From contig JAZRFJ010000002.1 in assembly GCA_045661305.1 (NCBI GenBank), forward strand, positions 1-48,799: a stretch of 48,799 nucleotides of DNA, given 5' to 3'. Source of the DNA: UMGS1840 sp045661305 (GTDB lineage: Bacteria; Bacillota; Clostridia; UMGS1840). Made by a program: the position numbers and the translations under genes. Under the pieces are notes generated by a model. That model saw only the letters and a program-made list of their open reading frames with translations. It was not told where the DNA came from and made no database searches. Each line of letters starts with the position of its first letter. Within the stretch, counting starts at the first letter, position 1. Positions 16,737 through 25,705 of this stretch are shown one piece after another.

Positions 16737-16838
16737 AATTATACCCCTTCCGTTTACTACTCGAATATTATTTTAGCACATTTCTTTTGAAAATTTTAAC
16801 CAATTTTGTCGTGATATTAAAAAAACTTTAAAGAAATA

Positions 16839-16867
16839 TTGAATTTTTTTTCACAGTATGATATACT
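16839..16867 (+). promoter_or_regulatory. Probable promoter of the Xer recombinase gene
   Basis: A -35 TTGAAT (16839-16844) and a -10 TATACT (16862-16867) are separated by 17 bases and lie 43 bases before the start codon. Confidence 0.6.
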
Positions 16868-16910
16868 AACAGTATTAATGTTTGTACAAATTACAGAAAA
16901 GGAGGATTTT

Positions 16911-17867
16911 ATGCAGGACTATTCAAACTTTCCACCATGTGTGAAGGATTTTTTATCACACAAGCTTACAATCGAAGGAAAATCAGCACTCACAGTAAAG
17001 GAATATGCTTATGACCTTCAGACATTTTTTCGATATATAGTATCAAAGAGAGATAAAAAGCCTTTTGATGCTGAGAATACAGATATAACTTCGGTAAGTG
17101 TCGAAGATATCAGGAAAATAACTATTTCTGATATATACGAATATTTATTGTTTTTAAATAATGTTCTTGACAATTCAGTCCGCACCCGTGCAAGAAAGCT
17201 TGCCAGCATAAAATCTTTTTATAAATATCTTAATGTCAGTGTTCATCTTATAAATGATAATATTGTAAAAGACTTAAAGCTTCCTGCTGTGCCGAAAACT
17301 CTTCCGAGATATCTGGAGCTTGACGAAGCAAAGGATTTACTTAAAAGTGCAGACGGAAAATGCAAGGAAAGAGATATCCTCATTTTAACAATACTGCTTA
17401 ACTGCGGCCTTAGAGTTTCCGAGCTTAAGAACTTAAAAGTAGATGATATTAAAGGTGATACTATTTTAATACATGGAAAAGGCAACAAGGAAAGACAGCT
17501 TTATCTTAATGAAGCTACAAAAAATGCTTTTTTACAGTACATAGCAGTAAGAAAACCTGCAAAGTCTAATTATAAACAGCTTATTTTAGCATCAAACGGT
17601 CATGAGATTTCAATAGGAGGCATACAGTTTATTGTTAAAAATTTAATAAGAAAAGCAGGACTTGATGCAACAAAAATATCAACCCATAAATTAAGACATA
17701 CAGCGGCAACTCTTATGTATAAATACGGTGATGTCGATGTTAAAGCCTTGCAGGAGGTTTTGGGACATGAGCATCTTAACACTACTGAAATTTATACTCA
17801 TGCAAACAATGAGGAAATAAAAAAAGCACTTAAAAGCAATCCTCTTTCTTCGTATAAGGTTAAATAA
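16911..17867 (+). CDS. XerC/XerD-type tyrosine recombinase
   Basis: 318 residues: a SAM-like N-terminal core-binding domain (about 10-110) and a catalytic domain. The catalytic residues visible are R168 (NCGLRVSEL), a Lys in HGKGNKER, H259 and R262 (HKLRHT), H286 (LGHEHL) and the nucleophile Y295 (TEIYTH). The size and the lack of any adjacent phage genes suit a housekeeping dimer-resolution recombinase. The longer frame from 16839 overlaps the promoter; AAAGGAGG before the ATG at 16911 sets the start. Confidence 0.88.
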   Translation: MQDYSNFPPCVKDFLSHKLTIEGKSALTVKEYAYDLQTFFRYIVSKRDKKPFDAENTDITSVSVEDIRKITISDIYEYLLFLNNVLDNSVRTRARKLASIKSFYKYLNVSVHLINDNIVKDLKLPAVPKTLPRYLELDEAKDLLKSADGKCKERDILILTILLNCGLRVSELKNLKVDDIKGDTILIHGKGNKERQLYLNEATKNAFLQYIAVRKPAKSNYKQLILASNGHEISIGGIQFIVKNLIRKAGLDATKISTHKLRHTAATLMYKYGDVDVKALQEVLGHEHLNTTEIYTHANNEEIKKALKSNPLSSYKVK

Positions 17868-17920
17868 AATATAAAAAAGTATAAAAAAATTCAAAAAAAT
17901 TTCAAAAAAACAAAAAAAAC

Positions 17921-17949
17921 TTGCATTAATGGTAAAATTGTGTTATAAT
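17921..17949 (+). promoter_or_regulatory. Promoter of the rpiR-led operon
   Basis: TTGCAT (17921-17926) and TATAAT (17944-17949) with a 17-base spacer, 53 bases before the regulator start. Confidence 0.75.
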
Positions 17950-18001
17950 ACTTTTATTATCCAAAAAAATGAAAGGGAAGTTTTAAACTGTTCTTTTAAT
18001 A

Positions 18002-18895
18002 ATGAATGATAATATAATAACAAGAATAAATAAGAATTATGAAACATTCTCAAAAAGACAAAAGCTTATTGCTGATTTTGTGAATAATAATATATCTCAG
18101 GCTGCTAATATGACCGCTGCAAAACTTGCAGAAACTGTAGGTGCTTCGGAATCTACAGTTGTTCGTTTTGCAACCGAACTTGGGTATCTTGGATATCCTG
18201 AGTTTATTGAGGCTGTTTGGGAATATATGAGAAGTAAGTCTTCTATGATAAAGCGTATGGAATCCTTATCTTCCGTTATTGAAAATCAGGATACATTACT
18301 TACAGTTATGAATTCTGATATTGACAGTTTGAAAAAATCTGCCTTGAAAATAGATAAAGAGCAGTTCTCAAAAGCTGTTGATGCAGTTTTGAATGCTAAA
18401 AAAATATACATCTTAGGAGTTAGAAGTGCATCTTGCCTTGCAAGCTTTGCAAGCTATTATTTTGATATGCTTTTTGATAATGTAAAGCTTGTTCAGACAA
18501 ATTCTGTTTCTGAAATGTTTGAGCAGATACTAAAGGTTGACGCAGATTCAGTGGTATTTGGAATAAGCTTCCCAAGATATTCCAAAAGAACTGTTAAAGC
18601 TATGGAATATTCAAAGGACAAAGGTGCAACAGTAATCGCACTTACAGACAGTGAAAAATCACCTATTGCTCCTTTTTCCGACTATCTCATGACTGCAAAC
18701 AGCGAAATGGTTTCATTTGTTGATTCGCTCGTTGCTGCGTTTTCTGTGCTTAATGCGTTTATAGTTGAGCTTGTTATGAGAAAAAAGGGTGAGCTTCAGA
18801 CAAACTTTGAACAGCTTGAAAAAATCTGGGAGGAATATCAGGTTTATGACAAGCTTGATGAAGTCACAAATCCCGATAGCAGTGATATCGTATGA
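18002..18895 (+). CDS. MurR/RpiR-family transcriptional regulator
   Basis: 297 residues. The N-terminal helix-turn-helix (about 1-80) has the family stretch RQKLIADFVNNN and AAKLAETVGASESTVVRFAT. A C-terminal SIS phosphosugar-binding domain (about 120-260) holds ILGVRSASCLASFASYYF and GISFPRYSKRT. Members sense sugar phosphates and usually control neighbouring sugar or cell-wall genes. Here no sugar gene is adjacent: the next gene overlaps by ATGA and encodes a flavoprotein. The nearest purine-rich Shine-Dalgarno (GGGAAG) is about 20 bases upstream, farther than usual, with no better in-frame start. Confidence 0.88.
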   Translation: MNDNIITRINKNYETFSKRQKLIADFVNNNISQAANMTAAKLAETVGASESTVVRFATELGYLGYPEFIEAVWEYMRSKSSMIKRMESLSSVIENQDTLLTVMNSDIDSLKKSALKIDKEQFSKAVDAVLNAKKIYILGVRSASCLASFASYYFDMLFDNVKLVQTNSVSEMFEQILKVDADSVVFGISFPRYSKRTVKAMEYSKDKGATVIALTDSEKSPIAPFSDYLMTANSEMVSFVDSLVAAFSVLNAFIVELVMRKKGELQTNFEQLEKIWEEYQVYDKLDEVTNPDSSDIV

Positions 18896-20115
18896 AAAAT
18901 ATAAAGAAAACAGCAGTTATAGGCGGGGGACCAGCAGGAGTTATATGTGCTTCCGAAGCCGCAAAAAAAGGAAATGATGTTTATCTTTTTGAAAAAAATG
19001 ATAAACTCCTAAAAAAGTTTCTTATAACGGGAAAAGGAAGATGTAATATAACAAACAGCAGTGATATATCCGATTTTTTTGCACAAATTCCCGTTAATCA
19101 CGAATTTTTATACAGTGCCCTTTATACTTTTACAAATGAGGATATAATAAATCTTATAGAAAACGAAGGCGTAAGGACGAAAAACGAAAGGGGAAACAGA
19201 GTTTTTCCAGTTTCCGATAAAGCCTTTGATGTAGCACTTGCACTCACAAATTATCTTAAAAAATCAGGTGCAAAAATACTTCTTAACTCTAAGGTTGAAA
19301 GTATTATAAAAACAGATGAAGGTTTTTTAGTCCATGTAAATGGCAAAAAAGAACACTTCGATTGTGTGGTTATAGCAACAGGAGGTCTTTCATATCCTGC
19401 TACGGGTTCAACGGGTGATGGATATACATTTTCAAAAAAACTCGGACATACTGTGACAGAGCTTACTCCAAGTCTTGTACCGCTTGAAATTGAAGAAAGC
19501 TTTTGTAATGACTTAAAAGGACTTTCGCTAAGAAATGTAAGACTTAAGCTTGTCAGCAATAACAAGACAGTTTTTGAAGATTTTGGGGAAATGATGTTTA
19601 CTCCGTTTGGAATAACGGGCCCGCTTGTTATATCTGCGAGCAGTCATTTGAATGAGAAAACTACTAATAATATATATATAGATTTAAAGCCTGCACTATC
19701 TGAAAAACAGCTTGATGAAAGGCTTTTAAGGGATTTTAAGGAATTTTGTAACAAAGATTTTAGTAATTCTTTAAATAAACTCTTGCCAAAAAGCATTATT
19801 TCTGTTATAATAGATTTATGTGGCATAAATCCGCACAAAAAATGTAACGCTATAACCAAAGATGAGCGTATGGGCTTGCTTCGGGTTTTAAAGGAACTTA
19901 AACTCACAGTAACAAAAAAACGCCCTATAAAAGAAGCGATAATTACATCAGGGGGAATAAATGTAAAGGAAATCAATCCCTCAACTATGGAATCAAAGCT
20001 TGTAAAAGGACTTTATTTCTGTGGTGAAGTAATAGATGTTGATGCTTATACAGGAGGCTATAACCTTCAGATAGCATACTCTACCGGTTATCTTGCCGGG
20101 ACGAATATAAATTAA
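18892..20115 (+). CDS. HI0933-family FAD-dependent oxidoreductase (BaiN-like)
   Basis: 407 residues. The dinucleotide-binding motif GGGPAGVICASEAAKKG is at the N-terminus, followed by the family motif TGKGRCNITN and by FTPFGITGPL. The C-terminal GLYFCGEVIDVDAYTGGYNLQ (key FCGEVIDVDA and GGYN) closes the FAD site. It is a conserved flavoprotein family; biochemical roles are poorly defined. Its start overlaps the rpiR stop (ATGA), so it is translationally coupled. Confidence 0.88.
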   Translation: MKNIKKTAVIGGGPAGVICASEAAKKGNDVYLFEKNDKLLKKFLITGKGRCNITNSSDISDFFAQIPVNHEFLYSALYTFTNEDIINLIENEGVRTKNERGNRVFPVSDKAFDVALALTNYLKKSGAKILLNSKVESIIKTDEGFLVHVNGKKEHFDCVVIATGGLSYPATGSTGDGYTFSKKLGHTVTELTPSLVPLEIEESFCNDLKGLSLRNVRLKLVSNNKTVFEDFGEMMFTPFGITGPLVISASSHLNEKTTNNIYIDLKPALSEKQLDERLLRDFKEFCNKDFSNSLNKLLPKSIISVIIDLCGINPHKKCNAITKDERMGLLRVLKELKLTVTKKRPIKEAIITSGGINVKEINPSTMESKLVKGLYFCGEVIDVDAYTGGYNLQIAYSTGYLAGTNIN

Positions 20116-20134
20116 GAAAGGAAAATCTTTTCTT

Positions 20135-20821
20135 GTGGAAAATATGAAAAATGTTATTATTGCGATAGACGGCCCTGCCGGTGCAGGAAAAAGTTCCGTT
20201 TCAAAGGCAGTATCAAAAAAGCTTGGCTTTACTTATATTGATACAGGGGCTATGTACAGAGCGTGTGCACTTATGGCAATCGAAACAGGCGTTGATGTAA
20301 GACAATATACTAACCGTTTGCCTCTTATGTTTGATGATTTTGAGCTTGTTTTGAAGGCCGATAAGGATATGCAGAGAGTTATTCTTAATGATGTTGATAT
20401 AACACGAGAGATAAGAGAGCCTGATATTTCAATCGGTGCTTCATATATTTCAGCTATTCCTTATGTGAGAGATAAAATGGTTGAGCTTCAAAGAAAAATG
20501 GCGCAGAATACTTCCGTTGTAATGGACGGAAGAGATATAGGAACAAATGTGTTCCCGTCTGCCGATGTGAAAATCTTTCTTACTGCAGATGTAGAAGAAA
20601 GAGCCAAAAGAAGACAAAAGGAGCTTACTGAAAAAGGAAACAGTGTAAGCTTTGAGGAAGTTCTTTTCGATATGAAAATGCGTGATAAGAACGATTCCCA
20701 GAGAGAATACGCACCTCTAAAGCAGGCGGTTGACGCAGTGGTTGTAGATAATACTGAGCTTTCTTTTGACGAAACAGTTGACGCTGTGTTAAAATGTATA
20801 AAAGAAAAGGTTAAGGTATAA
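20135..20821 (+). CDS. cmk: Cytidylate kinase
   Basis: 228 residues. The P-loop GPAGAGKSS is near residue 12, followed by the NMP-binding YIDTGAMYRA, GRDIGTNVFP, and a lid region with RAKRRQKEL. It phosphorylates CMP and dCMP. The GTG at 20135 is preferred because AAAGGA lies 12 bases upstream; an in-frame ATG at 20144 is the alternative. The order cmk-plsC-ispH/S1 is common in Clostridia. Confidence 0.95.
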   Translation: MENMKNVIIAIDGPAGAGKSSVSKAVSKKLGFTYIDTGAMYRACALMAIETGVDVRQYTNRLPLMFDDFELVLKADKDMQRVILNDVDITREIREPDISIGASYISAIPYVRDKMVELQRKMAQNTSVVMDGRDIGTNVFPSADVKIFLTADVEERAKRRQKELTEKGNSVSFEEVLFDMKMRDKNDSQREYAPLKQAVDAVVVDNTELSFDETVDAVLKCIKEKVKV

Positions 20822-20824
20822 TCC

Positions 20825-21400
20825 ATGTTATATAGCGTAGTTAAAAATTTTTGCAAGCTACTTTACAATATTGTATTTCGCATTGAAATTGAGGGTGAAG
20901 AAAATATACCATCATCAGGCGCTGCAATTATATGCCCTAACCACATAAGCAATCACGATGCCGTTTTGGTAACGATTGCAATAAAAAGAAAGTTAGCATT
21001 TCTTGGAAAAGAAGAGCTTTTCAGATTTAAGCCTTTTGGTGCTGTTCTTAAAAAGCTTGGTGCTATACCTGTTAACAGAGGAACAGGTGACATCGGTGCT
21101 GTAAGAAAGGCTATCGAGGTATTAAAAGAAGATAAGCTGATGATAATATTTCCTGAGGGAACAAGAAATAAAAGCGATGATTTGCTTTTGGAGTTTAAGT
21201 CGGGAGCATCACTCATTGCATACAAGGCTCAATGTCCGATTATTCCTTGTGCAATAAGCGGAAAATACAGACCTTTTTCTAAATTGAGAATTGTTTTTGG
21301 AGAGAGTGTTGATACTTCAGGCAAAACTAAGAATGATGTACATAATCTGACAGACGAAATAAAAACTTCAGTCAGAAGTATGTTGGAGGAAGTTAGATAA
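20825..21400 (+). CDS. plsC: 1-acyl-sn-glycerol-3-phosphate acyltransferase
   Basis: 191 residues. It has the catalytic HxxxxD motif NHISNHDAV near residue 40 and the acceptor-binding FPEGTRNKSDD near residue 112. It makes phosphatidic acid at the cytoplasmic membrane face. The start is three bases after cmk, and its stop overlaps the next start (TAATG). Confidence 0.93.
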   Translation: MLYSVVKNFCKLLYNIVFRIEIEGEENIPSSGAAIICPNHISNHDAVLVTIAIKRKLAFLGKEELFRFKPFGAVLKKLGAIPVNRGTGDIGAVRKAIEVLKEDKLMIIFPEGTRNKSDDLLLEFKSGASLIAYKAQCPIIPCAISGKYRPFSKLRIVFGESVDTSGKTKNDVHNLTDEIKTSVRSMLEEVR

Positions 21401-23430
21401 TGCAACTAAAAATTGCAAAGAATGCGGGCTTTTGCTTCGGTGTAAAGCGTGCCTGCGATGCAGTTTACGAAGCATTGCCCCATAAAAAAATATATCTTTT
21501 GGGCGAGCTTATTCATAATAATGATATAATGAACGACCTTTTAGAAAAAGGTGCAGTTCTTATAAATAATACAGATGATATTCCTGCACACGCAACCTGT
21601 GTCATAAGGGCACACGGTGTTGGAATGGAAGTGAAAAGTCAGATTTTAAAAAAGAATGCAGAATGTATGGATATGACCTGTCCGTATGTGTCTAAAATTC
21701 ATCAAATAGTTTGGGATGAAGAACAAAAAGGCAGAAAAATAGTAATTTTCGGCAAAAAAGAGCATCCTGAAGTTATAGGAATTGCAGGACATTGTAAAGA
21801 TGCGGTTATATCTATGGATTTTTCCCAAATAAAAGACGAAATAAATGAGTTTGACAGTCTAAGCGTTGTTGCACAGACAACTGTTGAAAAAGAAGAATTT
21901 GAAAGCTTTGTTTCGTTTTTAAAAGAAAAATGCAATGATGTAGAGGTTTTTGATACTATCTGCAATGCAACAAAAAACCGTCAGAATGAGGCAGAAAAAA
22001 TTGCCTGTGAGGTCGATTTTATGATTGTTATTGGCGGAAGAGCAAGCTCTAATACAAAAGAGCTTTACAAAAAGTGCAGTGCGGTTTGTAAAAACACCGT
22101 GCTTATTGAAAATATAAAAGGCTTATTTGAGTATTTCGGCATACGAAATGACGATGATAAAAAAATAATTAAGTTAAAAAATATTATATATACAAATTTT
22201 AAAAGCGTAGGTGTTACAGCAGGAGCATCGACTCCCCAAAGTAGCATCGAGGAGGTAATTACAGTTATGGCAGAAGAAATCTACACAACAAGTGAATTTG
22301 AAAAGGAGCTCGAAAATTATTTGGTAAGTCCTGTACACACAGGAAAAACAGTAACTGGCCATGTTGAACAGATTACTGAAACCGAAGTAAGAATTAATAT
22401 CCCGGGATATAAAGGTGTTGGTATTATTCCTGCTGATGAATTAACAGATGATTCAACAGTAAAACCGTCAGATATTATCAAAATCGGTGATGAAATTACT
22501 GCAAAGGTTATTAAACCAAACGATGCAGAAGGTTTTTGTCTATTATCTAAAAAAAGCATAGATTCAATAGCAAATCTCCAGTTTATCAAAGAAGCATTTG
22601 AAAAACAGGAAATTGTTGAAGGTAAGGTTGTAAGTGTTATAAAAGGTGGAATACTTGTATCTGTTAACAGTGTAAGAGTATTTGTTCCTGCATCTTTGGC
22701 AACATTAAGATATACAGCAGATTTAAGCGTTCTTCAGAATCAGAATGTTAAATTAAGAATAGTTGATTTTGATGACAGAAGAAACAGAGCAACAGGTTCA
22801 ATCAAAGTTGTTTTGAAAGAAGAACAGGATAAAATAGAGGCTGCTTTCTGGGCAGATTGTGAAGTTGGCAAAACTTACACAGGTACAGTAAAATCATTAA
22901 CAAGCTTTGGTGCTTTCGTAGACCTTGGCGGTGTTGACGGCTTAATTCATATCACAGAATTATCATGGTCAAGAATTAAACATCCGTCAGAGGTTGTTAA
23001 AGAAGGTCAGAGCGTTGTTGTTTATGTAAAAGCAATTGACGATGAAAAGAAAAAAATATCTTTGGGTTACAAAAAAGACGAAGACAATCCTTGGACATTG
23101 TTCACAAATCAGTATCAGCTTAATGACATCGTTGAATGTACAATAGTAAGAATTGTTCCATTCGGTGCTTTTGCTCAGATTATTCCTGGTGTTGACGGCT
23201 TAATTCATATTTCACAGATTGCTAACAAACATGTTGCAAAACCTGAAGATGAACTTAAGATTGGCGAAGTTGTTGCTGCTAAAATTATCGATATCAATGC
23301 AGAAACAAAGAAAGTAAGCTTGTCTATAAGAGAGCTTATCGCTCCAAAGGAAGAAAATGAAGCTGTAGAAGAAACTGTTGAGGCTACAGAAGAAGTAGTT
23401 GAAGCTGTGGAAGAAGCAGTTGAAGAATAA
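21400..23430 (+). CDS. ispH: IspH (HMBPP reductase) fused to ribosomal protein S1 domains
   Basis: 676 residues. Residues 1-285 are IspH, with iron-sulfur ligands Cys12, Cys94 and Cys188, His39 in GELIHNN and the substrate-binding AHGVG; it makes isopentenyl and dimethylallyl diphosphate in the last MEP-pathway step. Residues ~300-655 contain four S1 RNA-binding repeats, two of them with the consensus GVDGLIHI. The tail is acidic and Glu/Val-rich. This fusion is well known in Clostridia and replaces a separate rpsA. Its purpose is not established. Confidence 0.95.
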   Translation: MQLKIAKNAGFCFGVKRACDAVYEALPHKKIYLLGELIHNNDIMNDLLEKGAVLINNTDDIPAHATCVIRAHGVGMEVKSQILKKNAECMDMTCPYVSKIHQIVWDEEQKGRKIVIFGKKEHPEVIGIAGHCKDAVISMDFSQIKDEINEFDSLSVVAQTTVEKEEFESFVSFLKEKCNDVEVFDTICNATKNRQNEAEKIACEVDFMIVIGGRASSNTKELYKKCSAVCKNTVLIENIKGLFEYFGIRNDDDKKIIKLKNIIYTNFKSVGVTAGASTPQSSIEEVITVMAEEIYTTSEFEKELENYLVSPVHTGKTVTGHVEQITETEVRINIPGYKGVGIIPADELTDDSTVKPSDIIKIGDEITAKVIKPNDAEGFCLLSKKSIDSIANLQFIKEAFEKQEIVEGKVVSVIKGGILVSVNSVRVFVPASLATLRYTADLSVLQNQNVKLRIVDFDDRRNRATGSIKVVLKEEQDKIEAAFWADCEVGKTYTGTVKSLTSFGAFVDLGGVDGLIHITELSWSRIKHPSEVVKEGQSVVVYVKAIDDEKKKISLGYKKDEDNPWTLFTNQYQLNDIVECTIVRIVPFGAFAQIIPGVDGLIHISQIANKHVAKPEDELKIGEVVAAKIIDINAETKKVSLSIRELIAPKEENEAVEETVEATEEVVEAVEEAVEE

Positions 23431-23484
23431 TAAAAAATTTAAAAAATAATCTCCGTATTTTTGCGGAAAATAATCAATAAAGAG

Positions 23485-23510
23485 AAACAGTATTTCAAAA
23501 ATCTGTTTTT
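23485..23510 (+). terminator. Possible weak terminator after ispH-S1
   Basis: AAACAG and CTGTTT plus ATTT and AAAT form a ten-pair stem with one bulged T and a three-base loop, followed by a short T run. It is AT-rich, so probably leaky into the HPr gene 27 bases on. Confidence 0.4.
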
Positions 23511-23536
23511 CAAAACACATTAAGGATGGTTTAAAA

Positions 23537-23800
23537 ATGTACGAAAAAGAAGTTATGATTCAGAATCAGGTTGGTTTGCATGCAAGACCTGCTACATTTT
23601 TCATTCAGAAAGCTAATGAATTTAGAAGCAACATATGGGTAGAAAAAGAGGAGCGTAAGGTAAGTGCAAAAAGCTTACTCGGTGTTCTTTCTTTGGGAAT
23701 TACCAAAGGCACAAGCATTAAAATTGTTGCAGAGGGTTCAGACGAAACTGATGCAGTAAATGCTCTTGCTCAGCTTATCGGTTCAGACTTTGCTGAATAG
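23537..23800 (+). CDS. ptsH: HPr-family phosphocarrier protein
   Basis: 87 residues. The phospho-accepting His15 is in GLHARPA, as in HPr, and the regulatory Ser46 in SAKSLLG is the HPr-kinase site. With both sites present it can serve phosphotransfer (PTS) and CcpA-type regulation. Crh would lack His15. No enzyme I or PTS permease gene is adjacent. It ends at a strong terminator. Confidence 0.9.
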   Translation: MYEKEVMIQNQVGLHARPATFFIQKANEFRSNIWVEKEERKVSAKSLLGVLSLGITKGTSIKIVAEGSDETDAVNALAQLIGSDFAE

Positions 23801-23843
23801 AAATACGGTTTTTATACCACAATAAATTATTAACTACCGATAT

Positions 23844-23869
23844 AAAAAAAGGGCATCAGCCCTTTTTTT
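23844..23869. terminator. Strong intrinsic terminator after ptsH
   Basis: A perfect 11-pair stem AAAAAAAGGGC / GCCCTTTTTTT with an ATCA loop, usable in both directions. Confidence 0.92.
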
Positions 23870-23885
23870 ATACCGAAAATATTTT

Positions 23886-24896
23886 ATGAATACTAAAGAA
23901 AAAAAGAAAAACATACCTATTTTTGTAGCACATAAGGGCTGTCCCAACGATTGTGTTTTTTGCAATCAGGTTAAGATAAGCGGTGCAAAAGATGAAATCA
24001 ACCCCGATAAAATAAGAGAAATTATCGAGGCTTCTTTGCCGTACTGTGATTGCAAAAATACGCAGATTGCTTTTTTTGGCGGCAGTTTTACGGGGATTTC
24101 GGAAGATGTTATGACAGAATACTTAAAAATTGCAAAGTATTATGTCGATAACTTTTCTCTTGACGGAATCCGCCTTTCTACAAGACCTGACTATATAAAT
24201 GAACATATACTTGATATATTAAAAAAATATGGTGTAAAAGTGATTGAGCTTGGTGTTCAGTCTATGGATAACGATGTTCTTTTGAAAAACAACAGAGGTA
24301 TGACAAAAAAAGCTACAATAGACGCTTGCAACCTTATAAAAGAATATGGCTTTACACTCGGAGTACAGCTTATGACATCAATGTACGGCTCAACTAAAGA
24401 AGCTGATATACAAACTGCACTTGAGGTAACTTTCCTAAAACCTGATTTTGTTCGTATTTATCCTACTGTTGTTATAGAGGGTACAAAGCTTTATGAATTT
24501 TATGAAAGTGGACTTTACAAAACAAGAACTTTAGATGAAACAATAGATGTATGCTGTGAGATGGTAGAAATTTTCTCTCGTAATAATATTCCTGTAATAA
24601 GACTCGGACTTATGACAAATGAAGATATTAATTGCGAAAATGTTATCGGAGCATATCATCCTGCTTTTGGAGAGCTTGTTTTTTCAAAGCTTTATTTTAA
24701 TAAAATTTGTAAAATAATAGATGAAAAGAAGCTTATGCTAAAAGATAAAATACTAATTATAAAAGCACCAAAGGAGCTTATTTCAAAGATAAGCGGACAT
24801 AAAAAGGAAAATATAAGAAAATTAAAAGAATTATATAAAATAAAGGATATACACTTTAAATATAGTGAAATAGTTGATGTATTAACGGAGAAATAG
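23886..24896 (+). CDS. Elp3/YhcC-like radical SAM protein
   Basis: 336 residues. The radical SAM motif is CPNDCVFC near residue 19-26, followed by AFFGGSFTGI and by the Elp3/MiaB/NifB-type stretches RLSTRPDYI and VIELGVQSMD. The acetyltransferase domain of true Elp3 is absent. Related proteins are widespread beside obg or rnc genes in Clostridia and are often labelled elongator-like; the substrate is unknown, tRNA modification being a guess. The ATG comes only 16 bases after the T-run of the preceding terminator, and no Shine-Dalgarno is visible. Confidence 0.8.
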   Translation: MNTKEKKKNIPIFVAHKGCPNDCVFCNQVKISGAKDEINPDKIREIIEASLPYCDCKNTQIAFFGGSFTGISEDVMTEYLKIAKYYVDNFSLDGIRLSTRPDYINEHILDILKKYGVKVIELGVQSMDNDVLLKNNRGMTKKATIDACNLIKEYGFTLGVQLMTSMYGSTKEADIQTALEVTFLKPDFVRIYPTVVIEGTKLYEFYESGLYKTRTLDETIDVCCEMVEIFSRNNIPVIRLGLMTNEDINCENVIGAYHPAFGELVFSKLYFNKICKIIDEKKLMLKDKILIIKAPKELISKISGHKKENIRKLKELYKIKDIHFKYSEIVDVLTEK

Positions 24897-24900
24897 AAAA

Positions 24901-25683
24901 ATGAGAAATTTAAAATCTGATACAGTTGTTGTGAAAATAGGAACAAGCTCGCTTACTTATGATAACGGAAAAATGAATTTTAAATTTATAGAAGAGCTTA
25001 CAATGGTGCTTTGTGACCTTAAAAATCAAGGGAAAAATGTTGTCCTTGTTTCAAGCGGTGCTATTGGTGTTGGAGTAAGTAAATTAAGACTTGAAAAGAA
25101 GCCTGACGATATAAAAACAAAACAGGCAACTGCCGCAGTAGGTCAGTGTCAGCTTATGAGTATTTATGACAGATGCTTTTCTCTTTACGGGCAGGATGTT
25201 GCACAGATACTTATAACAAAATATATTATTGATAACGAGCAGTCAAAAACAAATGCAAAAAATACATTTGATGAGCTTTTTAAGTTAAATGTTGTTCCAA
25301 TAGTAAACGAAAACGATGTTATCTCAACTTCTGAAATAGAGTTTGGCGATAACGATACATTATCTGCTTATGTTGCAGAGCTTGTAAATGCAGATTTGCT
25401 TATCATTCTTACAGATATTGACGGCTATTACTCCGAAAATCCTAAAGAAAATAAAAACGCAAAGCTTATTTCTGAAATAAATGAAATTACTCCTGAAATT
25501 TTAAAAAATGCAGGCGGTGCAGGAAGTGCAAGAGGAACAGGCGGTATGTACACTAAGCTACTTGCGGCACAGATTGCAATGAAATCAAATATTGCAACTG
25601 TAATTACTTCAGGAAAAAATCCAAACGATATTTACAGTGTTGTTGAGGGTAAGGAAATAGGTACTCTTATAAGAAATAAGTAA
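24901..25683 (+). CDS. proB: Glutamate 5-kinase, without PUA domain
   Basis: 260 residues of amino-acid-kinase fold. The N-terminal KIGTSSLTYDNGK binds phosphate, VSSGAIGVG binds substrate, and NENDVIST and GSARGTGGMYTK are typical of ProB. It makes gamma-glutamyl phosphate for proline synthesis. The C-terminal PUA domain of the ~367-residue enterobacterial enzyme is missing, a known shorter variant. It starts four bases after the radical SAM gene and is followed by proA. Confidence 0.93.
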   Translation: MRNLKSDTVVVKIGTSSLTYDNGKMNFKFIEELTMVLCDLKNQGKNVVLVSSGAIGVGVSKLRLEKKPDDIKTKQATAAVGQCQLMSIYDRCFSLYGQDVAQILITKYIIDNEQSKTNAKNTFDELFKLNVVPIVNENDVISTSEIEFGDNDTLSAYVAELVNADLLIILTDIDGYYSENPKENKNAKLISEINEITPEILKNAGGAGSARGTGGMYTKLLAAQIAMKSNIATVITSGKNPNDIYSVVEGKEIGTLIRNK

Positions 25684-25705
25684 AAAAAGAAAAAGGGTTG
25701 ATATT

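Noticed and set aside
16911..17867. Integrase of a mobile element
   Set aside because: No excisionase, phage genes or flanking attachment repeats are visible; the size and context fit a housekeeping Xer recombinase.
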